The notes: generated by a model from the letters alone, not told the origin. DNA of 64,000 bases from Leisingera sp. ANG59 (GCF_013317235.1 NZ_WLCM01000001.1:200850-264849); one strand, 5' to 3'. Shown: positions 1-8,289, counted from the stretch's first letter. Program-made: numbers and translations.

Positions 1-1143
1 GCCGTCCAGGCCGGCCATCAGCAGCGCGGCAAAGCACAGGTAGGGGTTTGCGCTCGGATCGGGGAAGCGGGCCTCGACGCGCTTGGCCTTCGGGCTTTCG
101 GTCCACGGAATACGCACGCAGCCGGAGCGGTTGCGGGCCGAGTAGGCGCGCAGAACCGGGGCCTCGAAGCCGGGGATCAGGCGCTTGTAGGAGTTGGTGC
201 CCGGGTTGGTGAAGGCGTTCAGAGTCTTGGCGTGCTTCAGGACGCCGCCGATGAAATACAGCGCTTCCTGGCTGAGGTCAGCATACTTGTCGCCTGCAAA
301 CAGCGGCTTGCCGTCTTTCCAGATCGACATGTTGACGTGCATGCCGGAGCCGTTGTCGCCGTAGATCGGCTTCGGCATGAAGGTTGCCGACTTGCCGTAG
401 GCGTGGGCCACGTTGTGGATCACGTATTTGTACTTCTGCAGCTCGTCGGCCTGTTTGGTCAGACTGTCGAAGATCAGGCCCAGTTCGTGCTGGCAGGACG
501 CAACCTCGTGGTGGTGCTTGTCGACCTTCATGCCCAGACGCTTCATGGTGGACAGCATTTCCGAACGCAGGTCCTGCGCTTCGTCGGTCGGGTTCACCGG
601 GAAGTAACCGCCCTTGAGGCCCGGGCGGTGGCCCATGTTGCCCATTTCGAACTCGGCGTCGGTGTTCCAGGAGCCGTCGGTTGCGTCAACCTCATAGGAC
701 ACCTTGTTGATGGTGTTGGAGAAACGCACGTCGTCGAACAGGAAGAATTCCGCTTCCGGGCCCATGTAGGCCACGTCGCCGATGCCGGAGGACTTCAGGT
801 AAGCTTCCGCTTTCTGGGCGGTGCCGCGCGGATCGCGCTCGTAGCTTTCGCCGGTGTCGGGCTCAACGATGGAGCAGTGGATGCAGAGAGTCTTCTCGGC
901 GTAGAACGGGTCGATATAGGCCGAGGTGGTGTCCGGCATCAGTTTCATGTCGGAGTTTTCGATCGACTTCCAGCCGGCGATCGAGGAGCCGTCGAACATG
1001 AAGCCTTCTTCCAGGAAGTCTTCGTCGACCAGGTCCACGTCCACGGTCACGTGCTGCAGCTTGCCGCGCACGTCGGTAAAGCGGATGTCGACATATGCGA
1101 CGTCTTCGTCTTTGAGTGTCTTGAGAACTGCGTCTGCGCTCAT
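1..1143 (-). CDS. glnA: Glutamine synthetase type I (3' end outside window)
   Basis: Catalyses ATP-dependent amidation of glutamate to glutamine in the cytoplasm, the main ammonium-assimilating step. The 381 residues visible start [11 protein letters not shown] and contain the GS beta-grasp region ([11 protein letters not shown]), the catalytic-domain motif [14 protein letters not shown], the NGSGMHVN motif and the RIPW substrate site. The frame runs off the left edge just before the region that carries the adenylylation tyrosine in GSI-beta enzymes, so that residue cannot be checked. The ATG at 1143 has an AAGGACCGAGGGA ribosome site. It lies 45 nt downstream of glnB in the same direction, the usual glnBA operon of alphaproteobacteria. 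Confidence 0.98.
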   Translation of the reverse strand, partial: MSADAVLKTLKDEDVAYVDIRFTDVRGKLQHVTVDVDLVDEDFLEEGFMFDGSSIAGWKSIENSDMKLMPDTTSAYIDPFYAEKTLCIHCSIVEPDTGESYERDPRGTAQKAEAYLKSSGIGDVAYMGPEAEFFLFDDVRFSNTINKVSYEVDATDGSWNTDAEFEMGNMGHRPGLKGGYFPVNPTDEAQDLRSEMLSTMKRLGMKVDKHHHEVASCQHELGLIFDSLTKQADELQKYKYVIHNVAHAYGKSATFMPKPIYGDNGSGMHVNMSIWKDGKPLFAGDKYADLSQEALYFIGGVLKHAKTLNAFTNPGTNSYKRLIPGFEAPVLRAYSARNRSGCVRIPWTESPKAKRVEARFPDPSANPYLCFAALLMAGLDG

Positions 1144-1188
1144 TCCCTCGGTCCTTTTTTAGAGATGTCAGGATATTCGTTGAATTCT

Positions 1189-1560
<372 letters not shown>

Positions 1561-1698
1561 TCATTTCACTTCTAAATGAAGGCAGCAATGCATGGGTTTG
1601 CGGCTGCGGCAATTGTGGGCAGAAATTGAGCGTGTCTGCCTAGAAATTAAGCACTGCGCCCGGAAAATGCGCAGAATTGAATCGGGGAAGGGCAAAAT

Positions 1699-3342
1699 AT
1701 GACCGAACTGCTGACTGCAGCCCAGATGCGGGCGATTGAGCAGGCCGCCATCGAGTCCGGTGAGGTGACCGGGCTGGAGCTGATGGAGCGGGCCGGGCAG
1801 GGGGTGGTGGACGCCATCTTCGAGGAATGGCCGGAACTGGCAGAGCCTTTTGAAGACGGACGAGGGGCCAGCCCCTCGCGCTCCCCGGAGTGTTTGGGCA
1901 AAGAAGAAGGGCGTCGCCGCGCAGTGGTTTTGTGCGGGCCGGGTAACAACGGCGGCGATGGCTTTGTGGTGGCGAGGCTGCTGAAGGAGTGCGGCTGGGA
2001 AGTGGAGGTGTTCCTTTACGGAGACCCGGAAAAGCTGCCGCCGGATGCCAAGGCGAATTATGAGCGGTGGCGGGAGATGGGCCGTGTCAATGAGTGGGAT
2101 GATCGAGGTGTTCGTAATTTCTACGAAGGGGATGAAGAAAGCCAGTTTCTCGTGATTGATGCCTTGTTCGGAACGGGGCTGACCCGGAAAATGCCTGATG
2201 ACACGGATGAAGCTTGGAACGGCTTTATGCCGACCCCTCTGATTGTAGATGCCCATGAGCTGAACGAAGACCGTTTCGTTGCAATTGATTTTCCTAGCGG
2301 TGTTTGCAGCGATAGCGGCCGAGACTTTGGAGCGCTCCCAACACATCTTACAGTTACCTTCCATAGCGCAAAAATTGGCCATCATATGAGCCAGAATTGC
2401 GGTGGCTACGGAGGAGCAGGGGGCTGCGGGAAACTCAAGATTGTGCCACTAGGTTTGCCCAAAGTTTACCCCAAGGGCTGCGTCGAGTTGCTTGACCACA
2501 AGAAAGGCAAACTTAATAAGAAATATTCGGGCCACAAATACTCCCACGGCCACGCCCTTGTCCTCTCCGGCGGACATGGCAAAACAGGCGCGGCGCGGCT
2601 GGCCGCCCGCGGCGCCCTGCGGATCGGGGCAGGACTGGTCACTGTCGGATCGCCGCGCTCGGCAATGTTTGAAAATGCAGCCAACCTGACCGCCATCATG
2701 CTGCGCCAGATCGACGGCGCGCATGGGGTCAGCGAACTGCTGGAGGACACACGCTTTAACGCCGTCTGCCTTGGCCCCGGCCTTGGGCGCGGTGCGGACA
2801 CGCAGGCGGTTGTGATGGCGGTTCTGAAAGAAAACCGTGCCACTGTTCTGGACGCCGACGCGCTCACCCGGTTTGAGCTGAAGCCGGAGGCGCTGTTCGA
2901 GGTGCTGCACGAGAATTGCGTGCTCACCCCGCATGGCGGTGAATTTTCCAAGCTGTTCCCGGATCTGGCGGAGAAACTGAACGCCCCCGCCACCACAGGC
3001 CCCGCCTATTCCAAGGTCGACGCCGCCCGCGAGGCGGCCAAACGCGCGGGCTGCGTGGTGCTGTTCAAGGGGCCGGACACGGTGATCGCCGCGCCGGACG
3101 GGCGCTGCTCTGTGAATTCGGCGCATTACGAGCGCTCCGCGCCCTGGCTCGCCACCGCAGGCTCGGGTGATGTGCTGGCAGGCTTCATAACCGGCCTGAT
3201 GGCGCGCAGGTTTACTCCGATGCAGGCGGCGGAAACCGCCGCCTATATCCACGTCGAATGCGCGCTGGAGTTTGGCCCCGGCCTGATCGCCGAGGACCTG
3301 CCGGAGCAGATCCCCGCCGTATTCCGCAAACTGGGCCTCTAA
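1699..3342 (+). CDS. nnr: Bifunctional NAD(P)H-hydrate repair enzyme (epimerase + dehydratase)
   Basis: Repairs damaged NADHX/NADPHX: the N-terminal YjeF_N epimerase interconverts R and S hydrates and the C-terminal ribokinase-fold domain dehydrates S-NAD(P)HX with ADP or ATP. The epimerase carries GPGNNGGDGF (residues 80-89), the acidic motif IDALFGTGL and the IDFPSGV motif. The C-terminal domain carries LSGGHGKTGAA, LTPHGGEF, FKGPDTV and AGSGDVLAGF. Length 547 is somewhat above the usual 500-520. The surplus includes about 28 residues (46-74) translated from a palindromic repeat at 1861-1910, placed just before the first core strand. The ATG at 1699 follows GGGGAAGGGC. Confidence 0.95.
   Translation: MTELLTAAQMRAIEQAAIESGEVTGLELMERAGQGVVDAIFEEWPELAEPFEDGRGASPSRSPECLGKEEGRRRAVVLCGPGNNGGDGFVVARLLKECGWEVEVFLYGDPEKLPPDAKANYERWREMGRVNEWDDRGVRNFYEGDEESQFLVIDALFGTGLTRKMPDDTDEAWNGFMPTPLIVDAHELNEDRFVAIDFPSGVCSDSGRDFGALPTHLTVTFHSAKIGHHMSQNCGGYGGAGGCGKLKIVPLGLPKVYPKGCVELLDHKKGKLNKKYSGHKYSHGHALVLSGGHGKTGAARLAARGALRIGAGLVTVGSPRSAMFENAANLTAIMLRQIDGAHGVSELLEDTRFNAVCLGPGLGRGADTQAVVMAVLKENRATVLDADALTRFELKPEALFEVLHENCVLTPHGGEFSKLFPDLAEKLNAPATTGPAYSKVDAAREAAKRAGCVVLFKGPDTVIAAPDGRCSVNSAHYERSAPWLATAGSGDVLAGFITGLMARRFTPMQAAETAAYIHVECALEFGPGLIAEDLPEQIPAVFRKLGL
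1861..1910 (+). repeat. REP-like palindromic element inside nnr
   Basis: A perfect 8-bp inverted repeat with a CA loop (CGAGGGGC/GCCCCTCG, 1861-1878) is followed by a C-rich stretch and GGAGTGTTTGGGC then AAGAAGAAGG. It is read in frame within nnr and gives a low-complexity insertion. A diverged copy of the same layout lies in the prophage at 6431-6470. From general familiarity, repeats of this layout are frequent between genes in Rhodobacteraceae; I cannot verify copy number here. Confidence 0.6.
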
Positions 3343-3345
3343 GGC

Positions 3346-3873
3346 TCAGGCCGCCGGGCGCAGGTTTTCCTGCGGCGCGGCGGCTGCGGCCAGTTCCAAT
3401 CCGCCTGCATAGATCACATGCGGGCGGGAGAACTCCAGCACCGTCAGGTCCATCATCTGCAGGCCCAGGTCGCGGATGAATTCGCCATCCACCAGCTCAT
3501 AGGCCGGCACCACAGCCTGCGGCTGGCCGAACATTGCCTTGGCACGCCAGTCGCGCACCAGGATGCGCTGGTCCCAGGGCACGGTCAGATCGCTGTCGGC
3601 GCGCATGTCACCCAGAGAGCCTGCGGCAAAACACACCGCCTGCAGCATCGCGCGGCGTGTGCGGACCTCCTCCACCTGCGCCATGCCTTGGGTGCGGGTG
3701 ATCAGGCTGTCGCCGGCTCTGATCTCCTCGGCGGCGCGCTCGCCCTCGCGGGTCAGCACGATGGTGCCGCGCAAGAGGCTGATGTTCTGGCTGCCTTGAA
3801 ACAGCCGCCGGGGCTGTGCCTGGACGCACGCCGCCATTTGCGCGCGCAGGGCCGCATTTCCAAACGGTTTCAT
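3346..3873 (-). CDS. Hint-domain (Hint_2-like) protein
   Basis: About 175 residues starting at the ATG at 3873; a TTG start at 3924 would add 17. The core shows the Hint pattern: a first strand with GTIVLTREGER, then AAEEIRAGDSLITRTQGM, a variable middle and VPWDQRILVRDW where Hint proteins carry the first histidine region. Hint-fold proteins of this size are common in Rhodobacterales, where they occur alone and without obvious exteins, so an autoprocessing role is not implied. The protein lacks a clear signal peptide. It is convergent with nnr (3-nt gap) and divergent from the tRNA-Leu gene. Confidence 0.7.
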   Translation of the reverse strand: MKPFGNAALRAQMAACVQAQPRRLFQGSQNISLLRGTIVLTREGERAAEEIRAGDSLITRTQGMAQVEEVRTRRAMLQAVCFAAGSLGDMRADSDLTVPWDQRILVRDWRAKAMFGQPQAVVPAYELVDGEFIRDLGLQMMDLTVLEFSRPHVIYAGGLELAAAAAPQENLRPAA

Positions 3874-4094
3874 ATTGTTGCTCGCTTTGTCTGCCTCAGA
3901 CTTTTTTGCCAGACTACCGCACAAGCGGATTCCGCGCCCAGCCCTTTTGCGCGAAAACCCGCCGATTGTTGCGATATTCCAGACGGATTGTTGCCGTTTT
4001 GCACATTGGCATTATCGGCGCGATTTCCGCTCGCATCCGCCGCCAAGCTTTGCTATTCAGCGCGTCACGCGGCGGGGGTGCCCCGGCGCAGAGT

Positions 4095-4179
4095 GCGGGT
4101 GTGGCGGAATTGGTAGACGCACCAGATTTAGGTTCTGGCGCCTTCGGGCGTGGAGGTTCAAGTCCTCTCACCCGCACCA
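4095..4179 (+). tRNA. tRNA-Leu (anticodon UAG)
   Basis: An 85-nt type II tRNA with encoded CCA. Acceptor GCGGGTG/CACCCGC, the D-arm GGTAGACGC, anticodon stem CCAGA/TCTGG with loop TTTAGGT (anticodon TAG at 4129-4131), a variable arm GCGCCTTCGGGCG and the T-arm with TTCAAGT are all seen. It is the attachment site of the prophage, so the 3' half from 4143 onward is expected to have been delivered by the phage while the 5' half is the host's. Confidence 0.97.
4124..4142 (+). other. attL core of prophage
   Basis: The 19-bp sequence from the anticodon stem to the start of the variable arm is identical to 43342-43360 at the far end of the prophage. Left and right flanks differ, so recombination took place within this block. 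The integrase gene begins about 100 bp inside, the normal arrangement for tRNA-targeting tyrosine recombinases. Other identical blocks (GGTTCAAGTCC, TCACCCGCACCA) follow, but they are separated by mismatches. Confidence 0.9.
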
Positions 4180-4274
4180 CGCTGATTTTCATGAAAAAAA
4201 CTGAACCCGTTGAGCGGACATGAAAACGGGGTCTGAGAGAGTTTCCCGGAAAGTTTCCCGTTTTCCCGTTCTGT

Positions 4275-5276
4275 TCATGTTCTGGTCCTGCGAGCCTGTG
4301 CGGACTGCGAAAGGCGCTTCTGGTTCGCTTGATTTCGGTACTTCTTGACCATCTCGAGCGTCTTGTGCCCGGTCACGGCCTGGATCTCGCTGTCACTGGC
4401 GCCAGCTTCGGCCAAGTGTACCGCGGCGGTGTAGCGCCAGCCGTGAATCACAAAGCCCATGGCGCCGATCTTCTCGCGCACAGCCATTACGCGCTGTTGA
4501 ATGGTCCTTTTGGCCACGCCTTTGTGCAGCGATTGCGCTATGATGAAGCGGCCTTTGCGGGGAAGGTTGTCGAGGTACTGCTTCAAAAACACCGGGCAGG
4601 CCACCCACAGCCGCGCTGCAGTCTTTTCCTGGACAACGGCAATGAACTGGCCATCATAGTGCGCCCACTCCATGGCGACCACATCGCCGATCCGCTGGCC
4701 AGTGCCGATTCCCAGCAAATAAGCGGTCATTTCCCATTCGAGATCGTTCTTCTTGCAGTAGGTTTCGAAGGCCCGCAGCTTGGCGTCTGGCCAGGGCTCA
4801 TACTCGCCGCCTGTGAGTTTCTTCACGCCGCTGGCAGGATTCGCCGTGATCCATTCGAGGTCGATGGCGTGGCGGGCGAGAATTGAGATCATTTCGACCA
4901 TTGCGTTTGCCTTGCGCCAGGTGTCGGCATAGGTGTCGCGGGCGGCGATCACGTCGCGGCGGCGCAGTTTGGTGAAGTCCTTGGGGCCGTTCTTCTCGCG
5001 CAGCAGTTCGAGCGTCCGCCGATACTCCTGCTGGACGCGGGGTTTTCGTTCCTTGAACTCGGGCGTTTGATAGTAGCTGACGATCAGCGCCTCGAAGGTG
5101 GATTTCGTCTTCTTCTTGGCCCGGCCGGAGCGGATCGCCCAGTAGGCTTCGTCAAACTCCGGGCTGTCCGGATTGTTGGGGAGGCGCTGGTATGTCTCGC
5201 CGCGGCGGAAATAGTAGTACGTCCGCCCTTTGACGGTCTTTGTTGTGACGTATTTCCGTTCGAGTTTCTTTACCAT
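4275..5276 (-). CDS. int: Phage tyrosine recombinase / integrase
   Basis: Catalyses site-specific insertion and excision at the tRNA-Leu site. In 333 residues there is an N-terminal arm-binding-like region (1-60), a SAM-like core-binding domain (about 60-160) and a catalytic domain. The catalytic set is visible: Arg195 (GTGQRIGDV), Lys218, His278-x-x-Arg281 (IHGWRYTAA), His304 (GHKTL) and the nucleophile Tyr313. The gene reads towards attL. Its ATG overlaps the end of the upstream excisionase-like gene by 7 nt, so translation is probably coupled. Confidence 0.96.
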   Translation of the reverse strand: MVKKLERKYVTTKTVKGRTYYYFRRGETYQRLPNNPDSPEFDEAYWAIRSGRAKKKTKSTFEALIVSYYQTPEFKERKPRVQQEYRRTLELLREKNGPKDFTKLRRRDVIAARDTYADTWRKANAMVEMISILARHAIDLEWITANPASGVKKLTGGEYEPWPDAKLRAFETYCKKNDLEWEMTAYLLGIGTGQRIGDVVAMEWAHYDGQFIAVVQEKTAARLWVACPVFLKQYLDNLPRKGRFIIAQSLHKGVAKRTIQQRVMAVREKIGAMGFVIHGWRYTAAVHLAEAGASDSEIQAVTGHKTLEMVKKYRNQANQKRLSQSAQARRTRT

Positions 5277-5476
5277 GTGAATTCGTCTTCGTTCATAGCG
5301 TCGCCGTTGAGCACGGCTTCAAGGTCTGACACGCGCCATCGTTTGCAATCGCCGGTGATAGCCACAGGGGATGGAAGCGAGCCCGTTTCGACCAGACGCC
5401 GGAACTCGGCTGGCGCCATGTCCATCATCTTGGCCGCTGTCTTCTCCGCGACGGCTAAGGGGGCGATCCGTCCCAT
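5270..5476 (-). CDS. Excisionase-like small DNA-binding protein
   Basis: 68 residues from the ATG at 5476, which has a GAGGTAGGGACG ribosome site. The central part (AAKMMDMAPAEFRRLVETGS followed by KRWRVSDLEAVL) matches the winged-helix layout of AlpA/MerR-type excisionases: helix-turn-helix, wing, then a positioned W-R-x-x-D-L. It sits directly upstream of the integrase and overlaps it, which supports a role in directing excision. The family assignment rests on pattern and position only. Confidence 0.65.
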   Translation of the reverse strand: MGRIAPLAVAEKTAAKMMDMAPAEFRRLVETGSLPSPVAITGDCKRWRVSDLEAVLNGDAMNEDEFTW

Positions 5477-5484
5477 CTTCGTCC

Positions 5485-5628
5485 CTACCTCGCTTCCCAC
5501 ATGTTGCACCACACCGCGAGCGTGCTCGCGCCAGCAGCTAGCCACCACAAGACGGCGTCACCGCCTTCCCAGGCAGTTGCGAATAAGGCTCCGGCGAGAC
5601 CGGCGACCAAATGCGACGGCCTCACCAT
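5485..5628 (-). CDS. Small membrane protein (47 aa)
   Basis: Starts MVRPSHLVAGLAGALFATAW and ends CNMWEAR. Two short hydrophobic stretches (about residues 6-20 and 27-41) fit one or two membrane passes. A strong AGGAGCGGTG ribosome site precedes the ATG, and the stop is 8 nt from the excisionase-like start, so it fits the leftward early operon. No known family recognised. Confidence 0.6.
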   Translation of the reverse strand: MVRPSHLVAGLAGALFATAWEGGDAVLWWLAAGASTLAVWCNMWEAR

Positions 5629-5668
5629 TGCACCGCTCCTGCTGTGGAACGAAATGCGCATTTCTTGC

Positions 5669-6358
5669 TCATGCTGTGGCCTCCTGCTCCACGGCCCAGC
5701 CGCCCCACTGGTCGGCGGCGGCGTTCATCATTCCTGGGAATGATCGGCTCCGCAGGCGTGCCCGTTCTGCGCTGGGCGGCATGCGGTGAATCCGGTTCCA
5801 CCGCTTCCAGTCCTCTGAGCCCCTGTCGGGCTCCGGCAGGGGCTGAGTTGCGACCAGCTGTGGCAAACCGCGCAGATACCAGCCAGTTGCCTTGTAGGCC
5901 GGTTCGCCAAACCAGAAAGGTTGCACCATCTGCGGTGAAGGCAGGTCTGCAGGCATCCTGTCGCGGGCGAGGTCGTTCATTTCCGGATTCTCGATGGCCA
6001 CGCGCGGGATCTGCGCCGCCCAGCAGACGGTGAATACGCTGACGCCTTCCTCGAACTCCGCGCGCATATCGTCCCAGCTGCGCCCCTTCGGCAGCTGCTT
6101 TGGCGGGGACCATTTGCCCGGCCCGGACATCCATCGGCGCCCGGAGCGGCAGAGGCGGGTGCAGGGCGGGTGCATTACGGCGAGCAGGTCCCAGCCTTCC
6201 AGCAGGATGCCGTCGCGGATATCGCAGCGGATATGGCGGTTCGATCCGTCCTCTGCCGCCTCGATGTCGCAGGACCACACGTCATGGCCACGCTCGGCAA
6301 AGGCGCGGCGGGCGATTCCTGAGGTCTCGCAGCCGATCAGAATGCGCAGGGGCTTCAT
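5669..6358 (-). CDS. DNA cytosine-C5 methyltransferase-like protein
   Basis: 229 residues from the ATG at 6358, preceded by AGGAAGGACC. The N-terminus has a Rossmann motif (ILIGCETSGIARRAF) and an acidic second motif (VWSCDIEA). These are followed by HPPC (residues 63-66, the C5-MTase motif IV with the catalytic cysteine) and a motif-VI-like ENP. There is no obvious long target-recognition domain, as in compact phage methylase-like proteins. It may protect phage DNA against host restriction. Activity on DNA is inferred from motifs only. Confidence 0.7.
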   Translation of the reverse strand: MKPLRILIGCETSGIARRAFAERGHDVWSCDIEAAEDGSNRHIRCDIRDGILLEGWDLLAVMHPPCTRLCRSGRRWMSGPGKWSPPKQLPKGRSWDDMRAEFEEGVSVFTVCWAAQIPRVAIENPEMNDLARDRMPADLPSPQMVQPFWFGEPAYKATGWYLRGLPQLVATQPLPEPDRGSEDWKRWNRIHRMPPSAERARLRSRSFPGMMNAAADQWGGWAVEQEATA

Positions 6359-6430
6359 GGTGGTCCTTCCTGTCGTATTTGAAGCGCTGGGCGCGGCCGG
6401 TTTCGTGAGTGATGGCTGGCGCGCCCGGGG

Positions 6431-6470
6431 CGGAGCGGGGGCCAGCCCGCGGGTATTTGAAAGGGGCCGG
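6431..6470 (+). repeat. REP-like palindrome, diverged second copy
   Basis: GCGGG/CCCGC arms flank a GGCCAG centre at 6435-6450, followed by GGTATTTGAAAGG. The layout resembles the element captured in nnr at 1861. It lies in the 115-nt gap between two leftward early genes. The match is partial, so a shared origin is likely but not certain. Confidence 0.4.
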
Positions 6471-6473
6471 GGA

Positions 6474-6851
6474 CTATGCCCCGGCCAGTTGATGCGTCGG
6501 CAGGTTTCTGGCCTCAGCAACAGGGAGTGTTTTGGGCAGCGGCGCCTGGCCGCTGTAGGGGCAATCAGGCCGACCATCGGTCGCGCGGCGGGTGCCGTCG
6601 AGCGTTTGGTATAGCCGTGCCGTGCGGATCCACGCATCCAGAGCGCTGGGCATGTCGTCGCCGCTGGCTGAGATACCCAGGAGAGTGATGTGCCAGCGCA
6701 CGGCATCGTAATCGAAGCGGTCGCCGGGATCGGTGCTGCCCGGCATGATCTTTCCGCCGAGCGTCTGCAGCAGCATCGCCTGGCCGAACCGGCAGCGGTT
6801 TTGCATATCCTGCGCGGCGGCGTAGATTTCCTGACGGGTCGGCCGCATCAT
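6474..6851 (-). CDS. Hypothetical phage early protein (125 aa)
   Basis: Starts MMRPTRQEIYAAAQDMQNR. Soluble, mixed helix, with no signal peptide and no motif I recognise. The start overlaps the stop of the upstream gene by 4 nt (ATGA), which supports translation as part of the leftward operon running from 7619 to 4275. The C-terminal 40 residues are proline-rich and probably disordered. Confidence 0.65.
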   Translation of the reverse strand: MMRPTRQEIYAAAQDMQNRCRFGQAMLLQTLGGKIMPGSTDPGDRFDYDAVRWHITLLGISASGDDMPSALDAWIRTARLYQTLDGTRRATDGRPDCPYSGQAPLPKTLPVAEARNLPTHQLAGA

Positions 6852-7105
6852 TCGCCCTCCGCGGGCGCGGAAGGTGCGCGGCGGGCCTTGGCGATCCAGT
6901 TGTCGATTGCCTCGTCTTCGCCAGCGCCGGTGGCCCAGATGCCGTGCAACTGGATCTCGACCAGTGTCTGCGGCGGCACCTGGTAGGGGTAAAGCCCGCC
7001 GGTCTCGATCACCGCGCAGGCGACGGTGTCGCGGCGGTCACTGCCGGTCATCCCAGCGATGGTCTCGGCAAACCTGGCGGCGGTGTCTGATTGTTCGATC
7101 TGCAT
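6848..7105 (-). CDS. Hypothetical phage early protein (85 aa)
   Basis: Starts MQIEQSDTAARFAETIAGM at the ATG at 7105, which has AGGACAC upstream; an in-frame TTG at 7156 would add 17 weakly supported residues. Small, acidic and soluble; the central part is TVACAVIETGGLYPYQVP. Function unknown. Translationally coupled to the next gene through an ATGA overlap. Confidence 0.65.
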   Translation of the reverse strand: MQIEQSDTAARFAETIAGMTGSDRRDTVACAVIETGGLYPYQVPPQTLVEIQLHGIWATGAGEDEAIDNWIAKARRAPSAPAEGE

Positions 7106-7337
7106 GGTGTGTCCTGTGGTCTGCTGGCGCGGGCGGAAGAATTTGGAGGATTGCATCCGCCCGCGCCGGTCCGCGCCGCAAGACGGTGGCGCGGGTCCCT
7201 GGGAAAACCGGCGCGCGCAATCCTCCTTCGCGCGCCGGTCTGTCGGTTATTGCTGTGCGGGCGGGCCGCGCGGGACCGGGCGGCGGGCCGGTCCGGTGGC
7301 GGTCACGATGTCAGGGTGCATGTCAGCAATCGCAGGG

Positions 7338-7619
7338 TCAGGCTGCATTGCGGCGCGGTACCGGGATGTTCTTTTCCGCGATCAGGCTGCGCACCCTGGC
7401 GCCGACACGCGCGAGGGTCTGATCTGTCGGTTCCGGCGCGGGTTCGGGCCGGTCGATCAGATGCGCGGCGCGCAGGCGGGCGGGGTCGAACCCCTGGCCG
7501 CGTGCGGCCTTCATTGCCGCCCAGGCCGTGGTGAACAGAGTGGTGTCATCGAGGTAGTTCTCAGGCGATCCGGCGATCTGCCGGGCGTCGCGCAGCACGT
7601 TGCTGCTTAGGTCTTGCAT
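7338..7619 (-). CDS. First gene of leftward early operon, hypothetical (93 aa)
   Basis: Starts MQDLSSNVLRDARQIAGSPE after a strong GGAGG ribosome site. Mostly helical and soluble. It is the first gene behind the leftward operator-promoter at 7649-7702, so it should be expressed only when the repressor is absent. About 230 nt with no supported gene separates it from the next one. No family recognised. Confidence 0.65.
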   Translation of the reverse strand: MQDLSSNVLRDARQIAGSPENYLDDTTLFTTAWAAMKAARGQGFDPARLRAAHLIDRPEPAPEPTDQTLARVGARVRSLIAEKNIPVPRRNAA

Positions 7620-7648
7620 TCAATCCTCCATCGGTTGATACCGTCATC

Positions 7649-7676
7649 GATAAACTAAGCAATTTGCGTAGGTCAA
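7649..7676 (-). promoter_or_regulatory. Leftward early promoter (PL-like)
   Basis: On the minus strand TTGACC (7676-7671) and TTTATC (7654-7649) are 16 nt apart, and the 19-bp operator at 7654-7672 fills the spacer. The predicted start is about 20 nt before the gene at 7619. A repressor bound at the operator would block RNA polymerase directly. Confidence 0.6.
7654..7672. promoter_or_regulatory. Phage operator O1
   Basis: One of four copies of a 19-bp imperfect palindrome with consensus ACTRARCAAWWTGCKTAKK; here ACTAAGCAATTTGCGTAGG. It lies between the -35 and -10 boxes of the leftward promoter. The likely ligand is the XRE repressor at 7943-8209. Confidence 0.75.
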
Positions 7677-7683
7677 GAGTAAA

Positions 7684-7702
7684 ACTAAACAAAATGCTTA
7701 GT
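7684..7702. promoter_or_regulatory. Phage operator O2
   Basis: ACTAAACAAAATGCTTAGT, the most symmetric of the four operator copies, 30 bp from O1 (start to start). That spacing of about three helical turns would allow cooperative repressor binding on one DNA face. It lies just upstream of the leftward -35 box. Confidence 0.75.
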
Positions 7703-7841
7703 CGACGTTAGCGCCGGGTTTACTATTTGGCGAGGCAATTGGCGGTGGGGGATTCTGAGATTGCAGATTTAGCGCAACTCACTGGTCGTCAGAGGCCAGT
7801 TGCCCCCCGAATACATCTCTAGTTGACGCGGAATAAGACCA

Positions 7842-8018
7842 ATGAATACTGACGACGAAAGGTTCTTGCGGTTGTTAAAAGTGGCTCGCAAGCGTTCGGG
7901 GATGCCCTTGGATTTCTGGGCTGACCTGACGGAAGGGTTGGATTACAGCTCTTTGGAGATCCTAGTGGGTAAATCTTCGATCTTCCCAAAGTACATGAAC
8001 TCAAGCGGTAAGCCGTAG
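7842..8018 (+). CDS. Possible small ORF (58 aa) antisense to repressor end
   Basis: Starts MNTDDERFLRLLKVARKRSG and ends at TAG 8016-8018. The sequence is protein-like (amphipathic helix, then a two-stranded region). However, the ribosome site (GGAATAAG) is weak and the last 76 nt run antisense to the repressor gene. No homolog recognised. It is kept as a candidate because the frame fits the otherwise empty stretch left of the repressor. Confidence 0.25.
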   Translation: MNTDDERFLRLLKVARKRSGMPLDFWADLTEGLDYSSLEILVGKSSIFPKYMNSSGKP

Positions 8019-8209
8019 CGCTTCCTAAGCTTTTTGGCGGCGGTCAGGGACAGCTCACGCTTCGCGTTCTCGAAGGGGCCATAGCCCTGTTCGGTCATGC
8101 CTGCCCGCTCCGCAAATTCCTTTTTCGAGAGGCCGAGTATCTCCCGGACCCGCCTTAGGCGCGCTGCAACGGCTTCAATGTGGTCTTCCTGGTCTTCCAG
8201 CATGTTCAA
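7943..8209 (-). CDS. XRE-family phage repressor (CI-like)
   Basis: A single helix-turn-helix domain of 88 residues: RLRRVREILGLSKKEFAERAG followed by a recognition helix around TEQGYGPFENAKR. There is no C-terminal peptidase domain, so induction by self-cleavage is unlikely and another control of stability or an antirepressor is implied. The start is either TTG at 8209 (AAGGG 6 nt upstream, better spaced) or ATG at 8203. It lies between the two operator pairs and reads away from the Cro-position gene, the expected place for the lysogeny repressor. Confidence 0.85.
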   Translation of the reverse strand: MNMLEDQEDHIEAVAARLRRVREILGLSKKEFAERAGMTEQGYGPFENAKRELSLTAAKKLRKRYGLPLEFMYFGKIEDLPTRISKEL

Positions 8210-8229
8210 TAACTACCCTTGAAGCTGAA

Positions 8230-8257
8230 TTGCAGCACTGAACAATTTGCGTATTTA
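8230..8257 (+). promoter_or_regulatory. Rightward early promoter (PR-like)
   Basis: TTGCAG (8230-8235) and TATTTA (8252-8257) are separated by 16 nt, with operator O3 in the spacer. This is the same geometry as the leftward promoter. The transcript would start near 8265, about 25 nt before the ATG at 8290. Confidence 0.55.
8237..8255. promoter_or_regulatory. Phage operator O3
   Basis: ACTGAACAATTTGCGTATT, the most diverged copy of the 19-bp operator. It lies between the -35 and -10 boxes of the rightward promoter. Confidence 0.7.
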
Positions 8258-8260
8258 CAA

Positions 8261-8279
8261 ACTAAACAAAATGCGTAGT
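8261..8279. promoter_or_regulatory. Phage operator O4
   Basis: ACTAAACAAAATGCGTAGT differs from O2 at one base. It overlaps the expected start of rightward transcription and is 24 bp from O3. It may also control leftward transcription of the repressor gene. Confidence 0.75.
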
Positions 8280-8289
8280 TACTGTGCGC

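Larger units (their letters stand above)
7620..7942. other. Left operator region with little coding potential
   Basis: This 323-nt stretch holds the leftward promoter, O1 and O2. It also holds the 5' part of a weak 58-codon plus-strand frame that starts at 7842. Apart from these I see nothing else supported. It is the most AT-rich part of the left arm. Confidence 0.6.
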
